Made by a program: the position numbers and the translations under genes
Assembly: GCA_031292035.1 (NCBI GenBank)
Contig: JARLHX010000270.1
Coordinates: 1 to 6,673 of the forward strand
DNA: 6,673 nt
DNA from: Negativicutes bacterium
GTDB taxonomy: Bacteria > Bacillota_C > Negativicutes > Sporomusales_B > JARLHX01
Direction: 5' to 3'
Shown: positions 1 through 5,710 of the stretch, in pieces
How positions within the stretch are numbered: the first letter of the stretch is position 1
How the letters are laid out: every line of letters begins with the position of its first letter
Notes under the pieces: generated by a model
Databases searched by the model: none
What the model saw: only the letters and a program-made list of their open reading frames with translations
What the model was told of the DNA's origin: nothing

Positions 1-230
1 CATTGCCTATACATTCATCAAGAATGACAGCAATATCAGCCTCTATACGTTCAAAAGAAGCCGCTTCGAACTGGGGCTTACCGCTTCATTCTGATCGGAT
101 TGCCAACGCGGCCTCGCAAATGCGGCCCAGCCTCGCAAGCCCGGATCGCGCCGCGATACCCGAGCGGCCCGCAAATTGTATATCGAGAAGAGCGGCCGTC
201 ACCATAAAGCCCCATGCTTGCGGGGTTTTA
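1..230. other. Left chromosomal flank, no gene supported
   Basis: This is the chromosomal sequence that originally followed the tRNA-Val gene. On the minus strand a frame from ATG 205 reads 39 codons to a TGA at 88-86, and the same frame stays open to the window edge with a rather protein-like composition (FEAASFERIEADIAVILDE). It could be the edge of a broken gene, but the stretch is too short to support one. Nothing convincing is on the plus strand. Confidence 0.4.
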
Positions 231-233
231 TGG
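202..233. terminator. Stem-loop abutting attL, probable old tRNA terminator
   Basis: Positions 202-213 and 222-233 form a 12-base-pair stem with one G-T wobble and an 8-base loop. The core is four C-G pairs flanked by A/T runs, the pattern of an intrinsic terminator that can work in both directions. The last bases of the stem are the complement of the tRNA CCA end. Since this lies on the chromosomal side of attL, it is likely the terminator the tRNA-Val gene used before the element inserted. The U-run is better on the plus strand (TTTTA after the stem core) than on the minus strand, so its strength for the tRNA is uncertain. Confidence 0.6.
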
Positions 234-280
234 TGGGCGCGGCAGGGATTGAACCTGCGACCCCACCCGTGTGAAGGGTG
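231..280 (+). repeat. attL: displaced tRNA-Val 3' fragment
   Basis: These 50 bases match 6381-6430 except at 248 (A here, T at 6398). On the minus strand they correspond to the tRNA from the anticodon stem through the CCA end. The match stops abruptly at 281, where the D-arm sequence is absent, so this is not a functional tRNA. If strand exchange took place in the anticodon region, as is common for this integrase class, the bases left of the crossover are the original chromosomal 3' end of the tRNA gene. Confidence 0.92.
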
Positions 281-374
281 GTATCATATGTTATCCGGCC
301 CTATTGTCGTTGCCAAAGTTCCTAGCTTTCTGCGCATTCGAGGAATGCCGTGTTTGTGCCGTTATGAGGCGTTA

Positions 375-470
375 TGGGGGGTTTTAAGCGTTCATGGTGG
401 GGACTTGGTGGGGCGTTTTAGGGGGTGAATTTTCAGGCGCGTTGGGCTATACCCCACTAAATACCCCACC
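375..470. promoter_or_regulatory. Cluster of short repeats, candidate integrase arm sites (left)
   Basis: Between attL and the integrase start are two 12-base words of the form TGGGGnGTTTTA (375-386 and 409-420), two GGTGGGG words in direct orientation 11 bases apart (396-402 and 407-413), and two ATACCCCAC words 12 bases apart (449-457 and 461-469) that are inverted relative to GGTGGGG. One further TGGGGAGTTTTT lies near the other end at 6308-6319. Spacing near one helical turn and presence at both ends fit arm-type binding sites of a tyrosine recombinase. The integrase promoter must also lie here. Function is inferred from position and repetition only. Confidence 0.5.
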
Positions 471-495
471 GACCACGCTTCTATCAAGGTGCTCC

Positions 496-1713
496 ATGCC
501 TGCTATCCGTCGCCCCATCGGTCGCCCTGGTCAATTTGCCGAATTCGAGAGGTTCGAGGCCAATCTTCCCGAGATGATGAGTAAGCGGCCCCTTTACCTG
601 CATGGCATCGGACTGTTTCGCGGTGCGAGGGATTACACAGTATCAGTCAAAGTTCGTTGTCCGCATGGTGCGGTGTATGGTGGGCGGCACGTCGCACCGG
701 GGCAGGCCGTCGAAATCAAGCTAGGCAAACGTGCTTCGTTTGGCTGGCAGGAATTAATCGACGAACGTAATCGGCTGCAATCGCTTGCGGACAAAGGCCT
801 CCCGTTGGAGGAGGTCGCGGTTCCGATATTCAGCAAATACGCAGGGGAATGGCTGGAACGTAAAGAGCCGGTGCTGCGCAGTTTTGGCGTGACGCGAGGC
901 AACGTCAATTCTGCATTGATTCCGACCTTTGGAAAGCAGCCCCTCGACGCGATCACGGTTAGCGACGTCAATCGTTGGGTTGGGCGCCAGCGGGTGAAGC
1001 TCAAACCTTCGGCTGTCCAGCGGCAGCTCAACACCTTTAACGCGATCATGAATGATGCCGTACGCAATGGACTTATCGAGCGGAACCCGGCGGAGCGAGC
1101 TGACAAGATTAAGGGAATTGAAGCAAGGCAACGGTTTGTGACCGAGGCGGAATGGCTGAAGATAATGGAAACGGCGGAACGGATCGAGGCCGAGCAAGAG
1201 GCCAATAAGGACCGGTTTCCCCACCAAATTCGGGGCTGGTTGCGGCATTATGTCGTTTGGGCGTACGAATCCGGCATGCGGCGCGCGGAGATATTGGCGC
1301 TTACATGGGCCAACGTAAGGCCGATTGCCGGTCGGGGAACGCAAATCGAGGTTATCAACACAAAGACGGCCAACCCGCGTCATGTCACCTGCACGGCAGA
1401 GATGGAGGCGATCTTGGTTGCGTTGACAAAGTTGGAACGGATGCCGGACGATAAGCGGTTGTTTCCAGTGTCGATGATGACCCTTAAACGTTCCCTATCC
1501 AATCTCTGGAAGGAAACCGGCTTGCCAGACGTGCGGCTGCATGACCTGCGGCGGACACATGCCACGATGATGATGCAATTGGGCATTGATCCCAAGGCTA
1601 TTGCCGGGAGGCTCGGTCATTCCGGTTTGAGTATGTTGGGTAGGCATTATGCCGTCGATAGGGGCGATGCCGAGGCCGTTCGTCGCTTTGAAGAATCTAG
1701 GACCGTGGCATAG
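496..1713 (+). CDS. int: Tyrosine recombinase / site-specific integrase
   Basis: This 405-residue protein catalyses integration and excision of the element at tRNA-Val by a covalent 3'-phosphotyrosyl mechanism. Residues about 33-100 resemble the N-terminal arm-binding region, 108-200 the helical core-binding (SAM-like) domain, and 210-400 the catalytic domain. The catalytic set is complete: R262 in SGMRRAEI, K290 in the NTKT hairpin, H349 and R352 in LHDLRRTHA, H375 in RLGHSGL, and the nucleophile Y385 in GRHYAVD. I chose ATG 496 because AAGGTG lies at 486-491. An in-frame ATG at 394 would add 34 residues encoded by the repeat cluster that probably contains binding sites, so it is unlikely. 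The gene reads away from attL, and no excisionase lies directly next to it; the AlpA-like gene 500 bases downstream could serve. Confidence 0.95.
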   Translation: MPAIRRPIGRPGQFAEFERFEANLPEMMSKRPLYLHGIGLFRGARDYTVSVKVRCPHGAVYGGRHVAPGQAVEIKLGKRASFGWQELIDERNRLQSLADKGLPLEEVAVPIFSKYAGEWLERKEPVLRSFGVTRGNVNSALIPTFGKQPLDAITVSDVNRWVGRQRVKLKPSAVQRQLNTFNAIMNDAVRNGLIERNPAERADKIKGIEARQRFVTEAEWLKIMETAERIEAEQEANKDRFPHQIRGWLRHYVVWAYESGMRRAEILALTWANVRPIAGRGTQIEVINTKTANPRHVTCTAEMEAILVALTKLERMPDDKRLFPVSMMTLKRSLSNLWKETGLPDVRLHDLRRTHATMMMQLGIDPKAIAGRLGHSGLSMLGRHYAVDRGDAEAVRRFEESRTVA

Positions 1714-1853
1714 CCCTGATAATGGCAGCTAGGTAGTTGGTCGCGGCCATTTGATGGTAAAAAGCCCCGTTTTGCTGGATAAATGCTCCATAATACAGCA
1801 ACGCAAGCCAATGGCTAAGTCTAGTAAAATCCAGCAAGGCGCAAGGTAAGGAA

Positions 1854-1883
1854 CACAATTCGGATTGTGCCATAGCGGCACAA
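1854..1883 (+). promoter_or_regulatory. Two overlapping, mutually exclusive hairpins
   Basis: CACAAT (1854-1859) can pair with ATTGTG (1864-1869) around a 4-base TCGG loop. Alternatively TTGTGCC (1865-1871) can pair with GGCACAA (1877-1883) around a 5-base loop. The two stems share 1865-1869, so only one can form at once. Such an arrangement is seen in attenuators and antisense-regulated leaders, but it would equally serve as overlapping palindromic protein sites. No U-run follows directly. Confidence 0.35.
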
Positions 1884-2033
1884 AGTCGTGATGCCAGCGA
1901 GGCAATTGATTTTCCCACTTTCAGTTTGGAAAAGAATCAGTCATTTTGAAGAAGAGGCGCAATTGCCTCCGTAATTGAAAGCTAAGGTAGCCCGTCAGGG
2001 TCAAGGACGCGAAAAGAAATCACCCGAGAAGAT

Positions 2034-2070
2034 GGGTTGTACTCTATTGGTGGAAGATAGAGGCGGCTTA
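2034..2070 (+). repeat. Hairpin-containing repeat, copy 1
   Basis: The unit is GGGTTGTA (2034-2041), left stem CTCTAT (2042-2047), a 9-base loop, right stem ATAGAG (2057-2062), and GCGGCTTA (2063-2070). A second unit with the same outer blocks follows 53 bases downstream. It lies about 160 bases before the AlpA-like gene. It may be an iteron-like origin site, an operator or an RNA element. Confidence 0.55.
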
Positions 2071-2086
2071 TCAGACTGAAAAGGAA

Positions 2087-2122
2087 GGGTTGTAATCTAT
2101 TTGAAAAAATAGATGCGGCCTA
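2087..2122 (+). repeat. Hairpin-containing repeat, copy 2
   Basis: The unit is GGGTTGTA (2087-2094), left stem ATCTAT (2095-2100), an 8-base A-rich loop, right stem ATAGAT (2109-2114), and GCGGCCTA (2115-2122). Compared with copy 1 the outer blocks are conserved with one change, the outermost stem pair changes from C-G to A-T with pairing kept, and the loop sequence is unrelated. This points to selection on the fold or dyad rather than on primary sequence alone. A degenerate relic of the right half may occur at 2152-2166 (GATAG then AGCGACCT). Confidence 0.55.
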
Positions 2123-2227
2123 ACCAGGCAAATTTTCAGCTTGGGAATAGAAGATAGTAGCGACCTGAATATCGCGGTGGCCATTTACCGTTCCGCAACC
2201 CGTACATCGTTGTGAATGGAAATTGCT

Positions 2228-2434
2228 ATGAACGCGATTCAGGAATTTTATTCCGATAAGGATATTGCACGTCTTCTGCGTATGTCGCCCGAGTGGGTTA
2301 GGGGACAGCGGCATAAGCGTCGGCGCGGCTTGCCCTGCATCCTCAACATTGAACCCCGCTATATCGGTTCCTGTGCACGGTATGTCAGGGAAGATGTCGA
2401 AGCCTTCGTTGCGTCGATCAAGGGAGGCGCGTGA
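2228..2434 (+). CDS. AlpA/MerR-like helix-turn-helix protein, possible excisionase
   Basis: This 68-residue basic protein has a helix-turn-helix near the N terminus (about residues 9-30: YSDKDIARLLRMSPEWVRG) followed by a run of basic residues and a closing segment RYVREDVEAFVAS, the layout of AlpA-type and excisionase-like DNA-binding proteins. Such proteins act as recombination directionality factors or as activators of island genes; which applies here is not visible. I prefer ATG 2228 because GGA lies at 2218-2220 with a 7-base gap; an in-frame ATG at 2216 is possible. Its stop codon overlaps the next gene's ATG by one base (TGATG), so the two are probably translated together. Confidence 0.8.
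   Translation: MNAIQEFYSDKDIARLLRMSPEWVRGQRHKRRRGLPCILNIEPRYIGSCARYVREDVEAFVASIKGGA
2421..2427 (+). promoter_or_regulatory. Strong ribosome binding site deciding the start at 2434
   Basis: AGGGAGG at 2421-2427, preceded by another A, is a near-perfect Shine-Dalgarno sequence. It lies 6 bases before ATG 2434 but only 3 bases before the in-frame GTG 2431, so ATG 2434 is the better start. It sits within the last codons of the upstream gene. Confidence 0.7.
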
Positions 2435-3993
2435 TGGACAGCTACACCACAAGCCAGAGTGCGGAATTCGGTTCCGATGACCATGGCTGCTTAATGCCGG
2501 TGGCGATTGCCGATGCCTGCCCGGCACAACCAGAGCCGCAACCTCTCGCGCCTGAAGATTGGCCGCCGTACATTGAAGGTCAGTCCTTTGGGTTTTGGAC
2601 CCATGAGGGCACCATAGACATCGAAGGGGGCGAGGATTCGGGCTGGTGGGCAGTCGGAAATTACGTCAATTATCGGCCTGCGGTGACGTGGTTCGATCCC
2701 GGCGTGGATTTCCGCGAACCGGTTGGCGATGCCTTCACCAAGACGATCCTTGATCTGCTTCCTCAGCCACGGGGACGGGGGCGGCGCGTCAAGAGGGCTG
2801 ACCTATATGCATATGTTCGCGTCATTCTGGCGAATGGCTTGCTGTGCCATTACCATCGTACGTCGGCAGCAGTAGCCCATAATCGTGCCTTTGAGAGGCG
2901 CGGGAGCGCACCCGAATGGCCATCAGGCAGGGCGATGTCTCGTACTACAAACGAGCTTGTAAAGGTTGGGCTTCTGACGGTCGAAACCAGCCCGCGCAAG
3001 GCATCCATTTATTCGGTAACTGACGACCTGTTGGAATGGGCGGCAGCATGCGGCGTAACGCGTGCGTCGCTTGCGAAGCGGTTGAAGGATGACGATCTTG
3101 TCCGGCTCTACGCGCCGAGGCCAAAGCGCAAGCCGTGGGAGCCGAGAATCAAAGGCGAGAGGATTGATTTCGTTGAGACAGACCAGACCCGCCAATTCAG
3201 AGCGGAACTGAAGGCGTACAATGATTTTCTATTTCAGCACGCGATCGGGATCGACCTTTCTCCCGAGGAGGAAGCGGCGTGGGCGGCATCGCTAAACAAA
3301 GAGGGCGAGTTCAGTGGAGCCGAATTCAAATTGCCTGAGTTGCTGCAAACCGATGTGTGCCGGATTTTTAACAATGCCGTTATCGGTTCCGTAGAACAGG
3401 CGTTTGATGAGGGTGGTCGGCTTTACACCGGTTGGTGGATCAATGCCCCAAAGGCGCTCAGGTCGAGGATTACCATTGATGGAAGCCCAACAGTGGAACT
3501 GGATTACACCGGTATCCATATCAACATCCTGTACCATGAGCGCGGGCTTGAATGCGTTGGCGATCCCTACGAACTGCCCGCGTTTGTGGCGTACGAAAAG
3601 GAAAACGGCCTTTCTCCGGGGACTCTGAGGCCATGTGCGAAGGTCTACACGAATGCTCTCATCAACTGTAAGCAGGGCGGTCGCCCCAGCAATGTCACGG
3701 TTGATGCCGATGTCGTGGTTCCAGCCGGTATCCGGCCTGTCGAGATCATACGAATGATCGAACAGAGGCATGATCCGATCAAGGACGCCTTTCGGTCGAA
3801 TGCCGGCCTGCGGCTGCAACGGATAGATTCGGACATAGCAATGGAAGTCATAACTGCTGCGATGGTCAAGGGGGGAGTGGTCCTGCCTGTTCACGACAGC
3901 TTTATTGCAAAGAAAGAAAATAAGAACCATCTCATAAATCTGATGGATTCGATATATAAAAAGAGGTTTGGATACAAGGTGGGTATCAAATGA
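2434..3993 (+). CDS. Compact polymerase-like protein with family A / T7 RNAP-type palm motifs
   Basis: I know no named function for this 519-residue protein, but its C-terminal half resembles the palm and fingers of single-subunit RNA polymerases and family A DNA polymerases. In order it has a DxxGR element (D325 to R329, followed by LYTGWW), motif A (VELDYTGIHINILY, D357), GDPY (376-379), motif B (R399 and K403 in LRPCAKVYTNALIN), a helix QRIDSDIAMEVITAAM, and motif C (VHDSFI, H487-D488-S489). D357 and D488 would be the metal-binding aspartates and K403 the O-helix lysine. His362 occupies the usual steric-gate position, and Asn occurs where the O-helix normally has aromatic residues. Residues about 100-215 contain a winged-helix-like segment (SRTTNELVKVGLLTVE). 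No exonuclease, primase or helicase motif is seen. It lies directly behind the AlpA-like gene in one operon and could replicate, prime or transcribe the element. The last 30 codons are clearly A/T-richer than the rest. Confidence 0.85.
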   Translation: MDSYTTSQSAEFGSDDHGCLMPVAIADACPAQPEPQPLAPEDWPPYIEGQSFGFWTHEGTIDIEGGEDSGWWAVGNYVNYRPAVTWFDPGVDFREPVGDAFTKTILDLLPQPRGRGRRVKRADLYAYVRVILANGLLCHYHRTSAAVAHNRAFERRGSAPEWPSGRAMSRTTNELVKVGLLTVETSPRKASIYSVTDDLLEWAAACGVTRASLAKRLKDDDLVRLYAPRPKRKPWEPRIKGERIDFVETDQTRQFRAELKAYNDFLFQHAIGIDLSPEEEAAWAASLNKEGEFSGAEFKLPELLQTDVCRIFNNAVIGSVEQAFDEGGRLYTGWWINAPKALRSRITIDGSPTVELDYTGIHINILYHERGLECVGDPYELPAFVAYEKENGLSPGTLRPCAKVYTNALINCKQGGRPSNVTVDADVVVPAGIRPVEIIRMIEQRHDPIKDAFRSNAGLRLQRIDSDIAMEVITAAMVKGGVVLPVHDSFIAKKENKNHLINLMDSIYKKRFGYKVGIK

Positions 3994-4097
3994 TAGTCAA
4001 TAATAAGACTGTTAACATACCCCTTGGCATTTCCCTATATTATGGAACACTTATTACAATATATATAACCCTACGCCATATCGTTCTATATTTATAA
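3990..4097 (+). CDS. Possible 35-residue hydrophobic peptide, ATGA-coupled
   Basis: An ATG at 3990 overlaps the stop of the polymerase-like gene as ATGA, and AAGGTGG lies at 3976-3982 with a 7-base gap, a good ribosome binding site. The frame gives 35 residues; after a polar start (MIVNNKTVN) the remainder is strongly hydrophobic and could form one membrane helix. The region is A/T-rich, where short open frames are cheap, so this may be chance. The overlap and the Shine-Dalgarno match are the only positive evidence. No family is recognised. Confidence 0.35.
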   Translation: MIVNNKTVNIPLGISLYYGTLITIYITLRHIVLYL

Positions 4098-4277
4098 ATC
4101 TTGATGAATGTTTTGCACCAATTGGGTGGGGTTCCTTTGCGCTCCCCATTCAATCGGAAAACAAGCCGTTATCAGCGTTTCTAGATTGGTCGCGCCTAGC
4201 AACCGGCCTTGGAGCCAGGTTGGCCCTCAGCGGGCTTCTGAGAGCGAATACGGGGCAACGCTGGGCGGAGTTGCCGG
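4098..4277. other. Intergenic region between convergent operons
   Basis: The start of this stretch continues the A/T-rich tract (4021-4100 is about one third G+C), then composition rises sharply. Two hairpins follow one another: 4200-4222 (CAACC with GGTTG plus an inner GGC/GCC and one bulged base) and 4226-4242 (CTCAG with CTGAG around seven bases). Neither has a U-run, so they are at best weak candidates for terminating the plus-strand and minus-strand operons that converge here. No gene is supported. Confidence 0.4.
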
Positions 4278-4652
4278 TTAGTGTGGGATTGGGCGCCTCG
4301 GCCTGTCTGGGCCAGGGTAGGGATAGCCTGCCTTAACGCAATCATTTGCCTTCACCTCCCATGCTGTTTGAGCCACAAAGTCGTTCAGCGATTGACCCTC
4401 GACATCAGAGTTCCAAGGCATGTCTTGCATTGCATCGAACAGATCACCAATCGCATCGGCTCGATTGTCTTCCCATCTCGCGCATGTAGTGGCCACTACT
4501 GCCTTATAAAGCCGCCTGAAAGCTTCTTGAGCGGCTGGGCTGTCGGTACTACCGCAGGTGGGCCGATTTTCGCAATTAGGCGGAGCGTCGCAACCAGAGA
4601 CCATCAAAATAGTGATGATGAAGGCAACGGCCTTTATGCCTCCCATACTCAT
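4278..4652 (-). CDS. Small cysteine-containing lipoprotein
   Basis: The product is 124 residues when started at ATG 4652, which follows the upstream gene's stop by two bases and is therefore probably coupled to it. A short lipoprotein signal is clear: K7, a hydrophobic stretch 8-18, and lipobox V-S-G-C with the lipidated Cys21. Asp22 at position +2 is the inner-membrane retention signal in enterobacteria; whether this rule holds in this host is unknown. The mature part has four further cysteines (27, 33, 57, 105), possibly two disulfides, an amphipathic middle and a Pro-rich C terminus ending in PRRPIPH. Longer in-frame starts (to 4694) would put 14 residues before the signal and overlap the upstream gene. 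No family is recognised. It probably works in the envelope together with the secreted protein encoded upstream. Confidence 0.7.
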   Translation of the reverse strand: MSMGGIKAVAFIITILMVSGCDAPPNCENRPTCGSTDSPAAQEAFRRLYKAVVATTCARWEDNRADAIGDLFDAMQDMPWNSDVEGQSLNDFVAQTAWEVKANDCVKAGYPYPGPDRPRRPIPH

Positions 4653-4654
4653 TG

Positions 4655-5710
4655 TCAGTACCCCACTTGAGACGGCACCGCGACAAGCCCCCAATCATCC
4701 GGCTTGGCTCTCACGGGTCTTTGTAAGGGCTTCGATTTTGGTTTTGCTGGGGCTTGGACAGATGCAAGCTGGGCCGTGGCGCCATGCGTACCAAGAGGTT
4801 GTGGCGATTGCGGCGTTGCCTGCGAATCCGCTGCTACATAGGTTGCAGGAACGGTCTTAGCGACCGGCGCTTGCGATGTTGCGCGTTGCGCTAGGAAGGC
4901 CACCAATTCGGGCGAAGGCGAAAGAACCGGCACTGTCCCGACCGGACCAGCGGAGCCAGTCAATATATGCCGGTCCGCGCCCATTTGAATGGTCATGGTG
5001 AACTGCTGGCTACTTGAAGCAGTCCGTAGGGCCCGAGGAATCTCAAAGGTTAGAACGCCCTCAATCCGGCAATTGGGCATCAGTGTGGTCGTACGCAGGT
5101 TCGCGGCAATGGCCGACCGAGAGTTTAGGAACGCCTGCTCCATTCGTTGCCCTTGGGTTTCATTCGCTGCCACCGTCTGCTCCAACGCCCGCTCCCTTGC
5201 GATCGGATCAGTGACCGTAACGGTTCCAGTGCCGGAGTAGATCGTGCCATTTGACGTCATCCCGCTGTAATTGACCGTTCCGGTTGACGTCCCTGCCTCA
5301 TTCGCAACAACAATTCTTCCCAAGTTTGCAAGGATATGGCCAAATTTTCGGGTTGATTCGCGAGACTTTTGCTCATCCATCAACTTTTCGTACGGGACTA
5401 CGGAGATCATATCCGAAGAGATAATCTCTGGGCCGACATTCACCGGCCTGTCCGATTTGTTTATGAAAACAAACGAAACGGCAACACGGTTTTTATCATC
5501 CGGGGCTGGAACCTGCATCCAAATTTCGGACGCTCCCACCCTGCTAACGATTATCTCGGAACCGCGATCCATACCGACGATCTGGTACGCGGTTGGCTGA
5601 ATGGCGAGTTGCACCGGCTTTGCCATCGCGACTTGCGACAGAGTGACCAGCGGTAGTACCGCCACCGTCAGCCGCCGACGGCTAATACCAACTCGAATGA
5701 ACCACCCCAT
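4655..5710 (-). CDS. Secreted protein with Thr/Gly-rich segment and Pro/Ala-rich tail
   Basis: This 351-residue protein starts with a signal peptide: Arg-rich SRRRLTV (10-16), a hydrophobic core, and a likely cleavage after AMA at residue 30. The SRR motif permits Tat export, though Sec is as plausible. Residues 35-100 are beta-rich and contain VSFVFINKSDRPVNVGPE (78-95), a pattern I associate with uncharacterised envelope proteins of sphingomonads. Residues 139-168 are rich in Thr, Gly and Ser, 170-205 look helical, 206-255 are again beta-like, and 265-335 form a Pro/Ala/Gln/Lys-rich linker before a short C terminus. A single Cys214 lies in the body. Start ATG 5710 has only a weak GCGGGG upstream. 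It is the first gene of a two-gene unit with the lipoprotein and is divergent from an XRE regulator. Function is unknown; surface modification or exclusion of other elements is speculation. Confidence 0.75.
   Translation of the reverse strand: MGWFIRVGISRRRLTVAVLPLVTLSQVAMAKPVQLAIQPTAYQIVGMDRGSEIIVSRVGASEIWMQVPAPDDKNRVAVSFVFINKSDRPVNVGPEIISSDMISVVPYEKLMDEQKSRESTRKFGHILANLGRIVVANEAGTSTGTVNYSGMTSNGTIYSGTGTVTVTDPIARERALEQTVAANETQGQRMEQAFLNSRSAIAANLRTTTLMPNCRIEGVLTFEIPRALRTASSSQQFTMTIQMGADRHILTGSAGPVGTVPVLSPSPELVAFLAQRATSQAPVAKTVPATYVAADSQATPQSPQPLGTHGATAQLASVQAPAKPKSKPLQRPVRAKPDDWGLVAVPSQVGY

Larger units (their letters stand above)
1714..2227. other. Dyad-rich non-coding region between int and alpA-like gene
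   Basis: I see no convincing gene in these 514 bases. They hold many symmetrical elements: a 9-base inverted repeat (1772-1780 with 1829-1837), two mutually exclusive hairpins (1854-1869 and 1865-1883), a small hairpin GAGGC/GCCTC (1954-1969), and a duplicated hairpin-containing repeat (2034-2070 and 2087-2122). The promoter of the downstream operon must lie here, but no strong -35/-10 pair stands out. The density of dyads is compatible with a replication origin, a regulatory RNA or operator clusters; the sequence does not decide between them. Confidence 0.5.

Noticed and set aside
2..205. Minus-strand frame with in-frame stop at 88-86
   Set aside because: The composition beyond the stop looks protein-like, but about 28 codons at a window edge without a start are not enough to call a pseudogene.
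231..300. Second tRNA gene at the left end
   Set aside because: Only the anticodon arm to CCA is present; no D arm or acceptor 5' strand follows 280.
3..428. Open frame of 141 residues on the plus strand
   Set aside because: It runs through the terminator stem, the att copy and the repeat cluster and has no ribosome binding site or family resemblance; the frame is open by chance.
394..495. Longer integrase start at ATG 394
   Set aside because: The added 34 residues are encoded by repeated G-rich words and have no ribosome binding site, while ATG 496 does.
633..1383. Long minus-strand frames opposite the integrase
   Set aside because: They are shadows of the integrase, whose full catalytic set is intact on the plus strand.
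1697..1918. Minus-strand frame of 73 residues in the dyad-rich region
   Set aside because: It overlaps the end of int and several dyads, has no clear ribosome binding site and shows no recognisable domain.
2034..2122. CRISPR array
   Set aside because: Only two units with internal hairpins and no regular repeat-spacer pattern; no cas genes.
2120..2527. Minus-strand frame of 135 residues
   Set aside because: It is the antisense of the AlpA-like gene and the start of the polymerase-like gene.
3292..3930. Minus-strand frame of 212 residues
   Set aside because: It is antisense to the palm motifs, which are clearly coding on the plus strand.
4104..4184. Short plus-strand frame of 26 codons
   Set aside because: No ribosome binding site or coding character.
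4281..4860. Plus-strand frames of 129 and 100 residues
   Set aside because: They are opposite the lipoprotein and secreted-protein genes, which have proper signal peptides and coupled starts.
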